Positions 49,771 to 58,824 are shown, counted from the stretch's first letter. The stretch: 64,000 bases of DNA from Pseudomonadota bacterium (GCA_018240785.1 JAFEFC010000033.1:1-64000), one strand, 5' to 3'. Notes: a model not told the origin generated them from the sequence alone. Made by a program: numbers and translations.

Positions 49771-50907
49771 ATGGGGAGCAAGGCGGGGCGGGCGGCACTG
49801 GTACTGACGGGAGGCGGCGCGCGCGCCGCCTATCAGGTCGGCGTGCTGTCTGCGATCCGCGAGATCCGCGGGCGGCAGCCCGGGAATCCCTTCCCGATCC
49901 TGTGCGGGACGTCGGCGGGCGGCATCAACGCCGTCGCGCTGGCGGTGCATTCGGCCAACTTCAATCACGCGGTGCGCCATCTCGCGCGCATCTGGCGCAA
50001 TTTCCATGTCGGCCGCGTGTATCGGGTCGATCCGGTCGCGCTGTTCGGCAGTGGCCTGCGCTGGGGGGCGGCGGCCTTCACCGGCTGGCTGGTGCACCAG
50101 ACGCCGCGGTCGCTGCTCGACAATGCCCCGCTGCGCGAGCTGCTCACGCGTGTGCTCGACTACCCTGCCATCGACCTTGCGATCAACGCAGGCTATCTGC
50201 GGGCAATCAGCGTGACCGCCTCGGGCTATTCCTCGGGCGAGAGCCTGAGCTTCTTCGAGGGCTCGCTCGACATCGAGCCCTGGCACCGCGCACATCGCAT
50301 GGGGGTGCGGGCGCGCCTCGGCGTCGATCACCTGATGGCGACCAGTGCCCTGCCGCTGGTGTTTCCGGCGGTGCGCATCAATCGAGAGTTCTTCGGCGAC
50401 GGCTCCATGCGCCAGCTCGCGCCGGTGAGCCCGGCGATCCATCTCGGTGCCGACCGCATCCTGGTGATCGGTGCCGGCCGCCTGGCTGAGGAAGGGCGGC
50501 AGCGCGCCGGCGGCTATCCCTCGCCGGCGCAGATCTCTGGCCATGCGCTTTCCAGCATTTTCCTCGACACGCTGGCGGTCGATCTCGAGCGGCTCGAGCG
50601 CATCAACCAGATCATCGGCTGCCTCAGCGGCGAGCAGCGCGATGCGGCAGCCGGCGGCCTGCGGCGCATCGAGACGCTCGTGATCCTGCCCTCGCGGCGA
50701 ATCGACACCATCGCGGCGCAGTACCGGCAGGAGATCCCGCCACTGCTGGCGGCCGTGCTGCGCGGGATCGGCGCGATGCGGCGCGACGGTTCCACCTTGT
50801 TGTCCTACCTGCTGTTCGAGCCAGGCTTCATCCGCGCGCTGATGGATCTTGGCTACGGCGACGCGATGGCGCGCCGCGACGAAATCGCCGCGTTCCTCGA
50901 CCTGTAG
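49771..50907 (+). CDS. Patatin-like phospholipase family protein
   Basis: 378 residues from the ATG at 49771; GGGGAGG about 7 bases upstream favours this start over the TTG at 49753. The fold motifs are LVLTGGGARAAYQVGVL (oxyanion loop), GTSAGGINA (nucleophile Ser in G-x-S-x-G) and FFGDGSM, where Asp completes the Ser-Asp dyad; the usual DG[GA] is DGS here. No signal peptide is present, so it should be cytoplasmic or membrane-associated through its basic start. Likely a lipid acyl hydrolase; the substrate is unknown. It follows maeB after 74 bases in the same direction. It is unrelated in layout to the patatin half of the fusion at 39424-41664. Confidence 0.92.
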   Translation: MGSKAGRAALVLTGGGARAAYQVGVLSAIREIRGRQPGNPFPILCGTSAGGINAVALAVHSANFNHAVRHLARIWRNFHVGRVYRVDPVALFGSGLRWGAAAFTGWLVHQTPRSLLDNAPLRELLTRVLDYPAIDLAINAGYLRAISVTASGYSSGESLSFFEGSLDIEPWHRAHRMGVRARLGVDHLMATSALPLVFPAVRINREFFGDGSMRQLAPVSPAIHLGADRILVIGAGRLAEEGRQRAGGYPSPAQISGHALSSIFLDTLAVDLERLERINQIIGCLSGEQRDAAAGGLRRIETLVILPSRRIDTIAAQYRQEIPPLLAAVLRGIGAMRRDGSTLLSYLLFEPGFIRALMDLGYGDAMARRDEIAAFLDL

Positions 50908-51018
50908 CACGGCGCTCGCCGCCGCACCCGGCCCGGTGGCCGCCCCCCATTTGTTTGTAAAGATTCGGCCACGTTCTGCCGTTCATGGGAGAATGGCGAC
51001 AAGAATTTTCGAAACACC

Positions 51019-51047
51019 TTGAAAAGAACTTGCTATCTGCTTATTTT
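51019..51047 (+). promoter_or_regulatory. Sigma-70-like promoter of the D-Ala-D-Ala peptidase gene
   Basis: TTGAAA at 51019-51024 (5 of 6 with TTGACA), a 17-base spacer, and TATTTT at 51042-51047 (4 of 6 with TATAAT), in a locally AT-rich stretch 74 bases before the ATG at 51121. Confidence 0.5.
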
Positions 51048-51120
51048 GGTTGAGAATTAACACATAGCCTGCTGCGCCGTGTGTCTGCCTTTCCGCCCGT
51101 ACTTTCGCTTTCCCGCCGCC

Positions 51121-52308
51121 ATGAAGCCCCGACTTCTCCTTGCCCTTCTTCTTGGCCTGTCCGTCGCGCACACCAGCATCGGCACCGCTGCTGCCGCAAC
51201 CGCGTCCCACGCCAACAAATCCACCAAGGCCGCGAGCAATCACGCGCGCGCCGCCGCCAAGACGACAGCCAGGTCGGCCGCGAAGAGCACAGCCAAGCCC
51301 GTCGCCAAGACGGCTGGCCGCAGCACCGAAAAGGCCGCAGTGCGCGTCTCCAAGGTGTCCGAACGCGCCGAGGCACGCCGTGGCGCCAAGGCGCACCGGC
51401 TCGCCGAGGCCCGCCGCGGCGCGAAAGGTGGCGCGATGCGCGTGTCGCTGCGCCGCGAGCCGGTGGTGGCCAAGGCCGCGCCCGCGCTCGCCGCGCCGGC
51501 GGAACCGTCCTTCAGCGTTGACGCGCACGGCATGCCGCATCTGGGCTCGGCGGCCTTCTACGTCGTGAACCAGCACACCGGCGAGGTGCTGCTCGAGCGC
51601 AACTCCTCCTCCGTATTGCCGATCGCCTCCATCACCAAGCTGATGACGGCAATGGTCGTGCTCGACGGCGGCCAGAGCCTGTCCGAAGAGCTCTCGATCA
51701 GTGATGGCGACATCGACACGTTGAAGGGCACCGGCTCGCGCCTGGTGCTGGGAACGCGCCTGACGCGCGAGCAGTTGCTCAATCTCGCCCTGATGTCCTC
51801 CGAGAACCGCGCGGCGTCGGCCCTCGCACGCAACTATCAGGGCGGCGAGCAGGCGTTCATCCATGCCATGAACGTGAAGGCACGCATGCTGGGCCTGAGC
51901 GACACGCGATTCTACGACAGCACCGGCCTGACGCCGCAGAACGTCTCCAGTCCGCGTGACCTGGCCAAGATGGTGGCGGCGGCGGCCTCCTACCCGCTGA
52001 TCCGCGAGTTCTCGACCACGCCCGAGCGCTACGTCGAGATCGGCACGCGCCAGTTGCGCTTCGGCAACACGAATTCGCTGGTGAAGAACCCCGACTGGCA
52101 GATCGCCGTGCAAAAGACCGGCTACATCAGTGAGGCGGGCCGCTGCCTGGTGATGCAGGCCTGGATCCAGAAGCAGCCGGTGGTGATGGTGCTGATGGAT
52201 TCGAACGGCCGTTACACGCGCACGGCGGATGCGCAGCGCGTGCGCAAGTGGCTCGAGGCCGAGGGCGCGGAGCGTCTTGCTGCCGCGCCGAAGGACCGCG
52301 CCGGCTGA
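51121..52308 (+). CDS. pbpG: D-alanyl-D-alanine peptidase, S11 family (PbpG/PBP7-like)
   Basis: 395 residues from the ATG at 51121; the longer frame starting at 51079 would bury the signal peptide. Residues 1-26 are a signal peptide (MKPRLLLALLLGLSVAH...). Residues 30-125 are a striking Lys/Ala/Arg-rich, low-complexity segment (KSTKAASNHARAAAKTTARS...) resembling histone H1 tails. The penicillin-binding fold follows with Ser170-x-x-Lys173 in IASITKLM, Ser227-Glu-Asn229, and Lys332-Thr-Gly in QKTGYISEAG. It cleaves D-Ala-D-Ala or cross-link bonds of peptidoglycan in the periplasm. The basic segment could bind anionic wall polymers. It is monocistronic, with a promoter at 51019 and a hairpin after the stop. 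Confidence 0.92.
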   Translation: MKPRLLLALLLGLSVAHTSIGTAAAATASHANKSTKAASNHARAAAKTTARSAAKSTAKPVAKTAGRSTEKAAVRVSKVSERAEARRGAKAHRLAEARRGAKGGAMRVSLRREPVVAKAAPALAAPAEPSFSVDAHGMPHLGSAAFYVVNQHTGEVLLERNSSSVLPIASITKLMTAMVVLDGGQSLSEELSISDGDIDTLKGTGSRLVLGTRLTREQLLNLALMSSENRAASALARNYQGGEQAFIHAMNVKARMLGLSDTRFYDSTGLTPQNVSSPRDLAKMVAAAASYPLIREFSTTPERYVEIGTRQLRFGNTNSLVKNPDWQIAVQKTGYISEAGRCLVMQAWIQKQPVVMVLMDSNGRYTRTADAQRVRKWLEAEGAERLAAAPKDRAG

Positions 52309-52327
52309 GCAGCGCGCCAGAGGCGAG

Positions 52328-52347
52328 GAGCCCCGCTTGCGGGGCTC
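52328..52347. terminator. Hairpin between convergent pbpG and iclR-type genes
   Basis: GAGCCCCGC (52328-52336) pairs with GCGGGGCTC (52339-52347) around TT: a perfect 9-bp stem 20 bases after the pbpG stop. There is no U run on either side, so termination would be weak or Rho-assisted. Confidence 0.5.
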
Positions 52348-52366
52348 TGATCGTGATGTCCTGAGT

Positions 52367-53167
52367 TCAGTGGCGCGCGCCGCTGTAGCCGAGCGCCTGC
52401 GACACTTCGTCGGCCGTCTCGCGCACCAGCGGGGCCCAGTCCGGATTGAAGCGTTCGGACGGCGTCGATAGCGACAGACCGGCGATCAGCTCGCCATTGT
52501 TGTCGCGGATGCCGGCGGCAATGCAGCGCACACCCGATTCCACTTCGTCGAGGTCGAAGGCGACGCCATGGCGACGTACGCGGTCGAGTTCCTTCTCGAG
52601 CGCGGCGAACGTGGTGATGGACGCCGGTGTGGAGGGCGGCAGGCTGGTGCGCCGTGCATAGTCGCGTACCTGCTCGAGCCCGTCCTCGACCAGGAACAGC
52701 TTGCCGGTGGCGGTGGTGTGCAGCGGCGCGCGCGCGCCGACGATGTGCACCACGCGCACCGACGAGCGCCCGCTGGAAGTCCGCTCGACATAGACGATCT
52801 CGTCGCCTGCGCGAATGCCCAGGTTGACGCTTTCCCCGGTGGCCGCATGCAGCTTCAGCATGTAGGGCATCGCCGTGTCACGCAGCGAGATGCGCGACTT
52901 CACCAGGCTGCCGAGCTCGAGCAGACGGATGCCCAGCCGATAGACGCCGGCGTCGGAACGTTCGACGAAACCGCTCTGCGACATCGCACCCAGGATGCGG
53001 TGCGCGGTCGAAGGGTGCAGCCCGGTTTCGAGCGCCAGTTGCTTTAGCGGCACTGGATCGGCATGCTGCGCCAGGACGTCGAGCAGTTTCATCATGCGCT
53101 CGATGACCTGGATGGGGTTCTTGCCTTCGCCGGCGGCGGGAGTGGTTTCAGTCTTGGGCGGGGACAC
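52367..53167 (-). CDS. IclR family transcriptional regulator
   Basis: 266 residues. The start is GTG at 53167 with AAGG 5 bases upstream. The N-terminal winged helix-turn-helix (about 18-80) has IQVIERMMKLLDVLAQHADP, LKQLALETGLHPSTAHRILG and SGFVERSDAGVYRLG. The C-terminal ligand domain has VESGVRCIAAGIRDNNGEL and GLSLSTPSERF, the common signatures of the family. IclR proteins sense small organic acids and act as repressors or activators. It is divergent from the mrp antiporter operon across 115 bases that contain a symmetrical site (53231-53251); regulation of itself, the mrp genes or an unlinked pathway are all possible. Confidence 0.93.
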   Translation of the reverse strand: MSPPKTETTPAAGEGKNPIQVIERMMKLLDVLAQHADPVPLKQLALETGLHPSTAHRILGAMSQSGFVERSDAGVYRLGIRLLELGSLVKSRISLRDTAMPYMLKLHAATGESVNLGIRAGDEIVYVERTSSGRSSVRVVHIVGARAPLHTTATGKLFLVEDGLEQVRDYARRTSLPPSTPASITTFAALEKELDRVRRHGVAFDLDEVESGVRCIAAGIRDNNGELIAGLSLSTPSERFNPDWAPLVRETADEVSQALGYSGARH

Positions 53168-53230
53168 TTCGGCCTTGCAATTGATGTTGCGATGGGGTGC
53201 GGTACTGGGGTGAATGGTAACCCCGTCGCC

Positions 53231-53251
53231 TCATTTCGCCTAGTGAAATGA
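53231..53251. promoter_or_regulatory. Putative IclR-type operator: TCATTTC-N7-GAAATGA
   Basis: Perfect 7-base arms, TCATTTC at 53231-53237 and GAAATGA at 53245-53251. It lies 64 bases upstream of the regulator's start and ends 31 bases before the mrpA ATG. Operators of IclR-type proteins are often such short AT-biased palindromes. Binding is inferred. Confidence 0.45.
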
Positions 53252-53282
53252 ACTTCCAGTCCACGGTGCGCCCCGACTGCCG

Positions 53283-56102
53283 ATGAGCCTGCCACTGATC
53301 GTCCTGCTGCCCTTCATCGGCGCGCCCCTGGCTGCGCTGACGATCCGTGCCGGCCGCAACGCCTGCGCCGGGACGGCGTTCGCCTTCAGCCTCGGCGCCT
53401 TCGCTTTGCTGTTGTCGCATCTGCCCGACGTGCTGCAGGGCGAGCCGATCGAGGCGGGCTGGAGCTGGCTGCCGTCGCTGGGGCTGGACCTGGACTTCCG
53501 CCTTGATGGCCTGGGCTTGCTGTTCGCGCTGCTCATCCTGGGCATCGGCCTGCTGATCATCGTCTATGCGCGCTTCTACCTTTCCGGGCGCGACCCGATG
53601 GGCAGCTTCATGGCCTATCTGCTGGCCTTCCAGGGCGCGATGCTGGGCATCGTGCTGGCGGACAACGTGCTGCTGCTGCTGGTGTTCTGGGAACTGACCA
53701 GCCTGTCGTCCTTCCTGCTGATCGGCTACTGGAAGCACCTGCCCGAAGGGCGGCAGGGCGCGCGCATGGCGCTGACGGTGACCGCGGCCGGCGGGCTGGC
53801 GATGATCGCCGGCATGCTGATCCTCGGCGACGTCGCCGAGTCCTACCGCCTGTCGGACATCCTGCAGCAGGGCGAGGCCATCCGCAGCTCGCCGCACTAC
53901 CTGCCGGCGCTGCTGCTGATCCTCGCCGGCTGCTTCAGCAAGAGCGCGCAGTTTCCCTTCCACTTCTGGCTGCCGCATGCGATGGCGGCGCCGACGCCGG
54001 TGTCGGCCTACCTGCATTCGGCGACGATGGTGAAGGCGGGCGTGTTCCTGCTGGCGCGGCTGTGGCCGGTGCTCGCCGGCACCGACGCCTGGTTCTACCT
54101 GGTGGCGACGACCGGACTGGTGACCATGCTGGCGGGCGCGTTGATCGCGCTGTTCAAGGACGACCTGAAGGCGGTGCTGGCGTATTCGACTGTCAGCCAC
54201 CTGGGGCTGGTGACGATGCTGCTGGGCTTCGGTACGCCGATGGCGGCGCTGGCGGCGGTGTTCCACGTCCTCAACCACGCGAGCTTCAAGGCCGCGCTGT
54301 TCATGATCGCCGGCATCGTCGACCACGAAGCCGGCACGCGCGACATCCGGCGCCTGGGCGGGCTCGCGCAGGGGATGCCGATCGCCGCCACGCTCGCCCT
54401 GGTGGCCGGGGCCTCGATGGCCGGGGTGCCGCCGCTGAACGGCTTCCTGTCCAAGGAGATGATGCTGCAGGAGGCGACGCTTGCCGACTGGGCTGGCAAC
54501 GGCTGGCTGGTGGCGGCATTGGCGACGCTGGCGGCCTGCCTGTCCGTGGCCTACTCCTTGCGCTTCGTCATTCATGTCTTCTTCGGCCGCCCGCGCGCCG
54601 TGCTGGCGCAGCACCCGCATGATCCGCCCGCCGGCATGTGGTTGCCGCCGGCCTTGCTGGTCGTGCTGGTGGTGGCCATCGGCCTGATGCCGTCAGCGCT
54701 TGCCGGCGCGCTCGTCGCGGCGGCTGCGTCCGCCGTCACCGGCGGCGAGCTGCCGGCGCACGAGCTGGCCCTGTGGCACGGCTTCAACCCCGCGTTGGGG
54801 CTCAGCGCGCTCGCGCTGCTGTCGGGGCTGGTGCTGCTGAAGGCCTATCGCAGCGCGCGCGCCTCGTGGTCGGCCGGGCCGCACCCGCAGGCGAAAGCGA
54901 TGTTCGACGCGGTCATCGACTACGTCGTCGACCTCGCGCGCACCATCACCCAGGGCTTGCACAACGGCTCGCTGCAGCGCCAGCTCGCGTTCGCCGTTGG
55001 TGCGGTGGTGGTGCTCGGCTTCGGTACCTTCCTGACGACGCCCTACGAGGCCGGTGAGCGCGCGACGCTGCCGGCGGAACCGGTGGCGGTGGTCGGCTGG
55101 CTGCTGCTGCTGGCCGCCACGGGCGCGGTGCTCGCGCTGCATCGCAATCGTCTGCTGGCGCTGGTCATCGTCGGCGTGATCGGCCTCATCGTGTCGCTCG
55201 GCTTCGCCTACCTGTCGGCGCCGGATCTGGCGCTGACCCAGATCGCGGTGGAGGTGGTGACGGTCATCCTGCTGCTGCTGGCGCTTGCCCACCTGCCGCG
55301 CCACACGCCGCGTGAGCCCGGTTGGCTGCGCCGGCTGCGCGATGCCGGCCTTGCCGTGGCCGCCGGCCTGGGCGCGGGCGGCGCGGTGTGGGCGATGATG
55401 ACGCGGGAGTTCGAGACCCTGTCCGGCTATTACCTGGAGCAGTCGGTGCCCGGCGGTGGCGGGGCGAACGTGGTGAATGTGATTCTGGTCGACTTCCGCG
55501 GTTTCGACACGTTTGGCGAGATCACCGTGCTGGGCATCGCCGCGCTGGCGATCTTTGCGCTGCTGGACCGCGGCGCGCCGTCCGCGCACGGTGCGCTGCC
55601 CGTTGTGCCGCCGGCGCAGGAGGCGCCCTACTCGCTGATGATGGCGGTGGCGATGCGCATCATGCTGGCGCTGTCGATCGTCGTCGGCGCATTCATCTTC
55701 CTGCGCGGCCACAATGCGCCGGGCGGCGGCTTTGTCGCCGGCCTGGTGGTGGCGATCGCGCTCGCGCTGCAGTACATGGCGCACGGCATGCGCTGGGCGG
55801 ATACGCACCTGCGCATCGACTACCACACGCCGATCGGCTGGGGCGTGGTCGTGGCCGCGACCACCGGGGTGGGCGCCTGGCTGGCCGGGCATCCCTTCCT
55901 GACGAGCACGGTGTGGCACCTGGACGTGCCGATGGTGGGCGAGGTGCACGTCGCCTCGGCGATGTTCTTCGACACCGGCGTGTTCCTTGTCGTCGTGGGT
56001 GCGACGCTGCTGGCGCTCACCAGCCTTGCGCGCCTGCGCAGCGGCGGTGGCGGGGCGCGCCAGCCCGGGAGCGCCGGCGCGGCCGCGCGCAAGGAGGCCT
56101 GA
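53283..56102 (+). CDS. mrpA: Mrp/Mnh/Pha cation:proton antiporter, fused A and B subunits
   Basis: 939 residues. Residues 1-500 are the NuoL-like proton-channel part: FWELTSLSSFLLIGYW with the membrane Glu, HFWLPHAMAAPTPVSAYLHS, MVKAGVFLLARL, and FNHASFKAALFM in the form FHVLNHASFKAALFM. The middle adds the MrpA C-terminal extension (LALTQIAVEVVTVILLLLAL). Residues about 780-930 are an MnhB domain (RIMLALSIVVGAFIFLRGHN, APGGGFVAGLVVA). So subunits A and B are one chain, as in PhaA' type operons of rhizobia and other proteobacteria. The complex exchanges Na+ or K+ for H+ in the inner membrane for pH and salt homeostasis. The ATG at 53283 follows 115 bases after the IclR gene start. Confidence 0.95.
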   Translation: MSLPLIVLLPFIGAPLAALTIRAGRNACAGTAFAFSLGAFALLLSHLPDVLQGEPIEAGWSWLPSLGLDLDFRLDGLGLLFALLILGIGLLIIVYARFYLSGRDPMGSFMAYLLAFQGAMLGIVLADNVLLLLVFWELTSLSSFLLIGYWKHLPEGRQGARMALTVTAAGGLAMIAGMLILGDVAESYRLSDILQQGEAIRSSPHYLPALLLILAGCFSKSAQFPFHFWLPHAMAAPTPVSAYLHSATMVKAGVFLLARLWPVLAGTDAWFYLVATTGLVTMLAGALIALFKDDLKAVLAYSTVSHLGLVTMLLGFGTPMAALAAVFHVLNHASFKAALFMIAGIVDHEAGTRDIRRLGGLAQGMPIAATLALVAGASMAGVPPLNGFLSKEMMLQEATLADWAGNGWLVAALATLAACLSVAYSLRFVIHVFFGRPRAVLAQHPHDPPAGMWLPPALLVVLVVAIGLMPSALAGALVAAAASAVTGGELPAHELALWHGFNPALGLSALALLSGLVLLKAYRSARASWSAGPHPQAKAMFDAVIDYVVDLARTITQGLHNGSLQRQLAFAVGAVVVLGFGTFLTTPYEAGERATLPAEPVAVVGWLLLLAATGAVLALHRNRLLALVIVGVIGLIVSLGFAYLSAPDLALTQIAVEVVTVILLLLALAHLPRHTPREPGWLRRLRDAGLAVAAGLGAGGAVWAMMTREFETLSGYYLEQSVPGGGGANVVNVILVDFRGFDTFGEITVLGIAALAIFALLDRGAPSAHGALPVVPPAQEAPYSLMMAVAMRIMLALSIVVGAFIFLRGHNAPGGGFVAGLVVAIALALQYMAHGMRWADTHLRIDYHTPIGWGVVVAATTGVGAWLAGHPFLTSTVWHLDVPMVGEVHVASAMFFDTGVFLVVVGATLLALTSLARLRSGGGGARQPGSAGAAARKEA

Positions 56103-56103
56103 C

Positions 56104-56460
56104 ATGGAATTCCTGGTTGCCAGTTCGGTGGGCGTGCTGACGGCGGCGGGCGTATACCTGCTGTTGCGCGCGCACACTTTTCCGGTCGTGCTGGGGCTCA
56201 CGCTGCTGTCCTACGCCACCAACGTCTACCTGTTCGCGACGGGCCGGCTGGCGATCAACGCGCCGCCGCTGATCGACGAGCAGGTTGCCCGCTACACCGA
56301 CCCGCTGCCACAGGCCCTGGTGCTGACCGCCATCGTGATCTCCTTCGGCATGACGGCGCTGCTGGTGGTCATGGCGCTGCGCAGTTGGTCCGCCAGCGGC
56401 GACGATCATGTCGACGGCGGCCAGGCGGCACCCGGTACGGCGCCGGAGGACAGGCGGTGA
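56104..56460 (+). CDS. mrpC: Mrp antiporter subunit C (NuoK-like)
   Basis: 118 residues from the ATG at 56104, one base after the mrpA stop. Three membrane helices: LVASSVGVLTAAGVYLLL, FPVVLGLTLLSYATNVYLF and the last helix with DPLPQALVLTAIVISFGMTA. The LPQALVLTAIVI motif is the subunit C signature shared with NuoK. The charged tail beyond residue 100 is not conserved. It is a required part of the hetero-oligomeric antiporter. The end overlaps the start of mrpD by 4 bases. Confidence 0.95.
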   Translation: MEFLVASSVGVLTAAGVYLLLRAHTFPVVLGLTLLSYATNVYLFATGRLAINAPPLIDEQVARYTDPLPQALVLTAIVISFGMTALLVVMALRSWSASGDDHVDGGQAAPGTAPEDRR

Positions 56461-58016
56461 ACCACTGGATCTTGCTGCCGGTGCTGCTGCCCGCGCTGCT
56501 CGGCAGCGTGCTGGTGCTGATCGGCCGGCGCGATCCCGTCATCGCGCGCACGCTTTCCGTTACGTCGTGCGCGGCGCTGCTGGCGCTGGTGGTGTCGTTG
56601 CTGGCGACGGCATCGACCGCGGGGCCGCAGGTGTATGCGCTGGGCGACTGGCCTGCGCCCTTCGGCATCGTGCTGGTGCTCGACCGGCTGGCGGCGCTGA
56701 TGCTGGTGCTGGCCAACCTGCTCGCGCTGCTCGTGCTGCTGTCGGCCATCGGTGGCGCAGATCGCGAGGGACAGCATTTCCATGCGCTGTGGCAGTTCCA
56801 GGTGATGGGCATCAACGGCGCCTTCCTGACCGGCGATTTCTTCAACCTGTTCGTGTTCTTCGAGATCCTGCTCATCGCATCCTACGGGCTGATGGTCCAT
56901 GGCGGCGGACGCGAACGGCTCAGGGCCGGCGTGCAGTACGTGGTGGTGAACCTTGTCGGCTCCACGCTCTTCCTGCTGGCGGTGGGGCTGATCTACAGCG
57001 TGACCGGCACGCTGAACATGGCCGATCTCGCGTCGCGCGTGCCTGAGGTTGCGGCGGGCGATCGCGCGCTGCTGCACACCGGGGCGCTGCTGCTGCTGCT
57101 CGTGTTCGCGCTGAAGGCGGCGCTGGTCCCGGTGCATTTCTGGCTGCCCGGTACCTACGCGCACGCGCCGGCGGCGGTTGCCGCGCTATTCGCGATCATG
57201 ACCAAGGTGGGTGCCTACGCCATCATCCGCCTGTTCACCCTGGCCTTTGGCGACGATGCCGGTGCCTCGTCCTGGCTGGCCGCACCCTGGCTGTTGCCTG
57301 CGGCCATGCTGACCTTGCTGGCCGGCATGACCGGCGTGCTGGGGGCGCAATCGCTCGCACAACTGGCGGGTTTCGCGGTGATCGGCTCGATGGGTACGCT
57401 GCTGATGGCCGTGGCGCTGTTCACCGAGGAGGCGCTGAGCGCCGCCCTGTACTACCTGCTGCATTCCACGCTCGCGGCCGCGGCGTTGTTCCTGCTCGTC
57501 GGCATGATCGCGCAGCGGCGCGGCAGCGCCGGCGATCGGCTGCGCGTTGCGCCGCCGGTGGCGCAGGCGCCGTTGCTCGGCGCGCTGTTCTTCATCGCCG
57601 CGATCGCGGTGTGCGGCATGCCGCCGCTGTCGGGCTTCATCGGCAAGCTGCTGATCCTCGACAGCGCGCGGGAATCGGTGAGCGCGTCGTGGATCTGGGG
57701 CCTCATCCTGGGAACGTCGTTGCTGGCCATCATCGGCTTTTCACGTGCAGGCAGCCTGGTGTTCTGGAAGAGCGTCGCGCAGCCTGAGGCGCAGGACGCA
57801 GGGGGCGGGGGCGCTGCCGAAGATGAGGGCGCTGCGCCGCCTGCCAGGGGCGGCGCGCTGCCGCTGGTGGCGACGTCCGCGTTGCTGGCCGGCCTGGTCG
57901 GACTGACGGTGTTCGCCGGCCCGGTGAGCGAGTGGCTGGACGACACCGCCGCTCAGGTGCACGAGCCTGCGCAGTATGTGGATGCGGTGCTGGGCGCCGC
58001 AGCGGGGAACGAATGA
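56457..58016 (+). CDS. mrpD: Mrp antiporter subunit D (NuoM/N-like)
   Basis: 519 residues. The start is GTG at 56457 in the overlap GTGA with the mrpC stop; GGAGGA sits 6 bases upstream. Fourteen or so helices. The second proton-channel subunit: FFEILLIASYGLMVHGGG with its membrane Glu, VFALKAALVPVHFWLPGTYAHAP, MTKVGAYAIIRL and LLHSTLAAAALFLL. The stretch after residue 445 is a Gly/Glu/Ala-rich insertion (about QDAGGGGAAEDEGAAP) in the last loop. It pairs with MrpA to move protons and cations. The stop overlaps the mrpE start (ATGA). Confidence 0.95.
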   Translation: MNHWILLPVLLPALLGSVLVLIGRRDPVIARTLSVTSCAALLALVVSLLATASTAGPQVYALGDWPAPFGIVLVLDRLAALMLVLANLLALLVLLSAIGGADREGQHFHALWQFQVMGINGAFLTGDFFNLFVFFEILLIASYGLMVHGGGRERLRAGVQYVVVNLVGSTLFLLAVGLIYSVTGTLNMADLASRVPEVAAGDRALLHTGALLLLLVFALKAALVPVHFWLPGTYAHAPAAVAALFAIMTKVGAYAIIRLFTLAFGDDAGASSWLAAPWLLPAAMLTLLAGMTGVLGAQSLAQLAGFAVIGSMGTLLMAVALFTEEALSAALYYLLHSTLAAAALFLLVGMIAQRRGSAGDRLRVAPPVAQAPLLGALFFIAAIAVCGMPPLSGFIGKLLILDSARESVSASWIWGLILGTSLLAIIGFSRAGSLVFWKSVAQPEAQDAGGGGAAEDEGAAPPARGGALPLVATSALLAGLVGLTVFAGPVSEWLDDTAAQVHEPAQYVDAVLGAAAGNE

Positions 58017-58543
58017 TGGCACGCGACGCCTCCACCGCGCTGCCGCGCCCGTCCAGCCGTCGCTGGCTGCCGCATCCGTTGATCAGCGCGGTGCTGGTGC
58101 TCGTCTGGCTGCTGCTGCAGAACGATTTCAGCCTGGGCCAGTTGCTCATCGGCCTCGTCCTCGGCCTTGTCGTGCCGTGGCTCAGCGCGGGCCTCTGGCC
58201 GGCGCCGCCCTGCATCCTGAGCTACCGCAAGGCCATCGCCTTTGTGCTGCTGGTGGCGTGGGACATTGCCGTCGCCAATGTGGTGGTGGCACGGCTGGTG
58301 CTTTTCCGGCCGGTGGCGGAATTGCGCATGCGCTGGGTGCGCGTGCCGCTGGAACTCGAGGCGGCCGAGGCGATCGCCGCCTTTGCCGCAACGATCACGC
58401 TCACGCCCGGCACCGTCAGTTGCGAGCTGTCCGCGGACGGCCGCAGCCTGCTGGTGCATTGTCTGGACGTCGGTGACGCAGAAGAAGCGGCCAGCGACAT
58501 GAAGCGACGCTACGAGGCGCGCCTGAAGGAGATCTTCGGATGA
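58013..58543 (+). CDS. mrpE: Mrp antiporter subunit E
   Basis: 176 residues; the ATG at 58013 overlaps the mrpD stop by 4 bases. Two or three N-terminal helices (PLISAVLVLVWLLLQNDFSL, LLIGLVLGLVVPWL, AIAFVLLVAWDIAVANVVVA) and a soluble C-terminal domain with the family signature ATITLTPGTVSCELSADGRS (TLTPGT is invariant in the family). The C-terminal part lies in the cytoplasm. It stabilises the complex. The next gene again overlaps by 4 bases. Confidence 0.95.
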   Translation: MMARDASTALPRPSSRRWLPHPLISAVLVLVWLLLQNDFSLGQLLIGLVLGLVVPWLSAGLWPAPPCILSYRKAIAFVLLVAWDIAVANVVVARLVLFRPVAELRMRWVRVPLELEAAEAIAAFAATITLTPGTVSCELSADGRSLLVHCLDVGDAEEAASDMKRRYEARLKEIFG

Positions 58544-58824
58544 CGACCCACGCCCCGCTCGATTACGCGCTCGCCTTCGGCTTTGCCGCCTTCGCGCTGG
58601 CGCTGCTGATGAACCTGGTGCGCCTGCTGAAAGGGCCGACGTTGATGGACCGTGTGCTGGCGGCCGACACCATGGTGATCAACGTGATCGCGCTCATCGT
58701 GCTGCTCGGCATCCACCAGGCCACCAAGGCACACTTCGAGGCGGCGCTGCTGTTCGCGATGTTCGGTTTCGTGGCCACCGTGGCGTTTTGCCGCTTCATG
58801 CTGCGCGGCCGGCTGATCGACTGA
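58540..58824 (+). CDS. mrpF: Mrp antiporter subunit F
   Basis: 94 residues, three membrane helices. The loop RLLKGPTLMDRVLAADTMV is the MrpF signature (G-P-[ST]-x-x-D-R-[VI]-x-[AS]-x-D). The start overlaps the mrpE stop by 4 bases and the stop is 10 bases before mrpG. Structures of Mrp complexes place this subunit next to MrpA, where its conserved Asp contributes to ion transfer; that is family knowledge, not visible here. Confidence 0.95.
   Translation: MTTHAPLDYALAFGFAAFALALLMNLVRLLKGPTLMDRVLAADTMVINVIALIVLLGIHQATKAHFEAALLFAMFGFVATVAFCRFMLRGRLID

Noticed and set aside
53148-54620. A 490-codon minus-strand frame opposite mrpA
   Set aside because: Gln/Arg/His-rich shadow of mrpA; it also overlaps the iclR start and the operator region.
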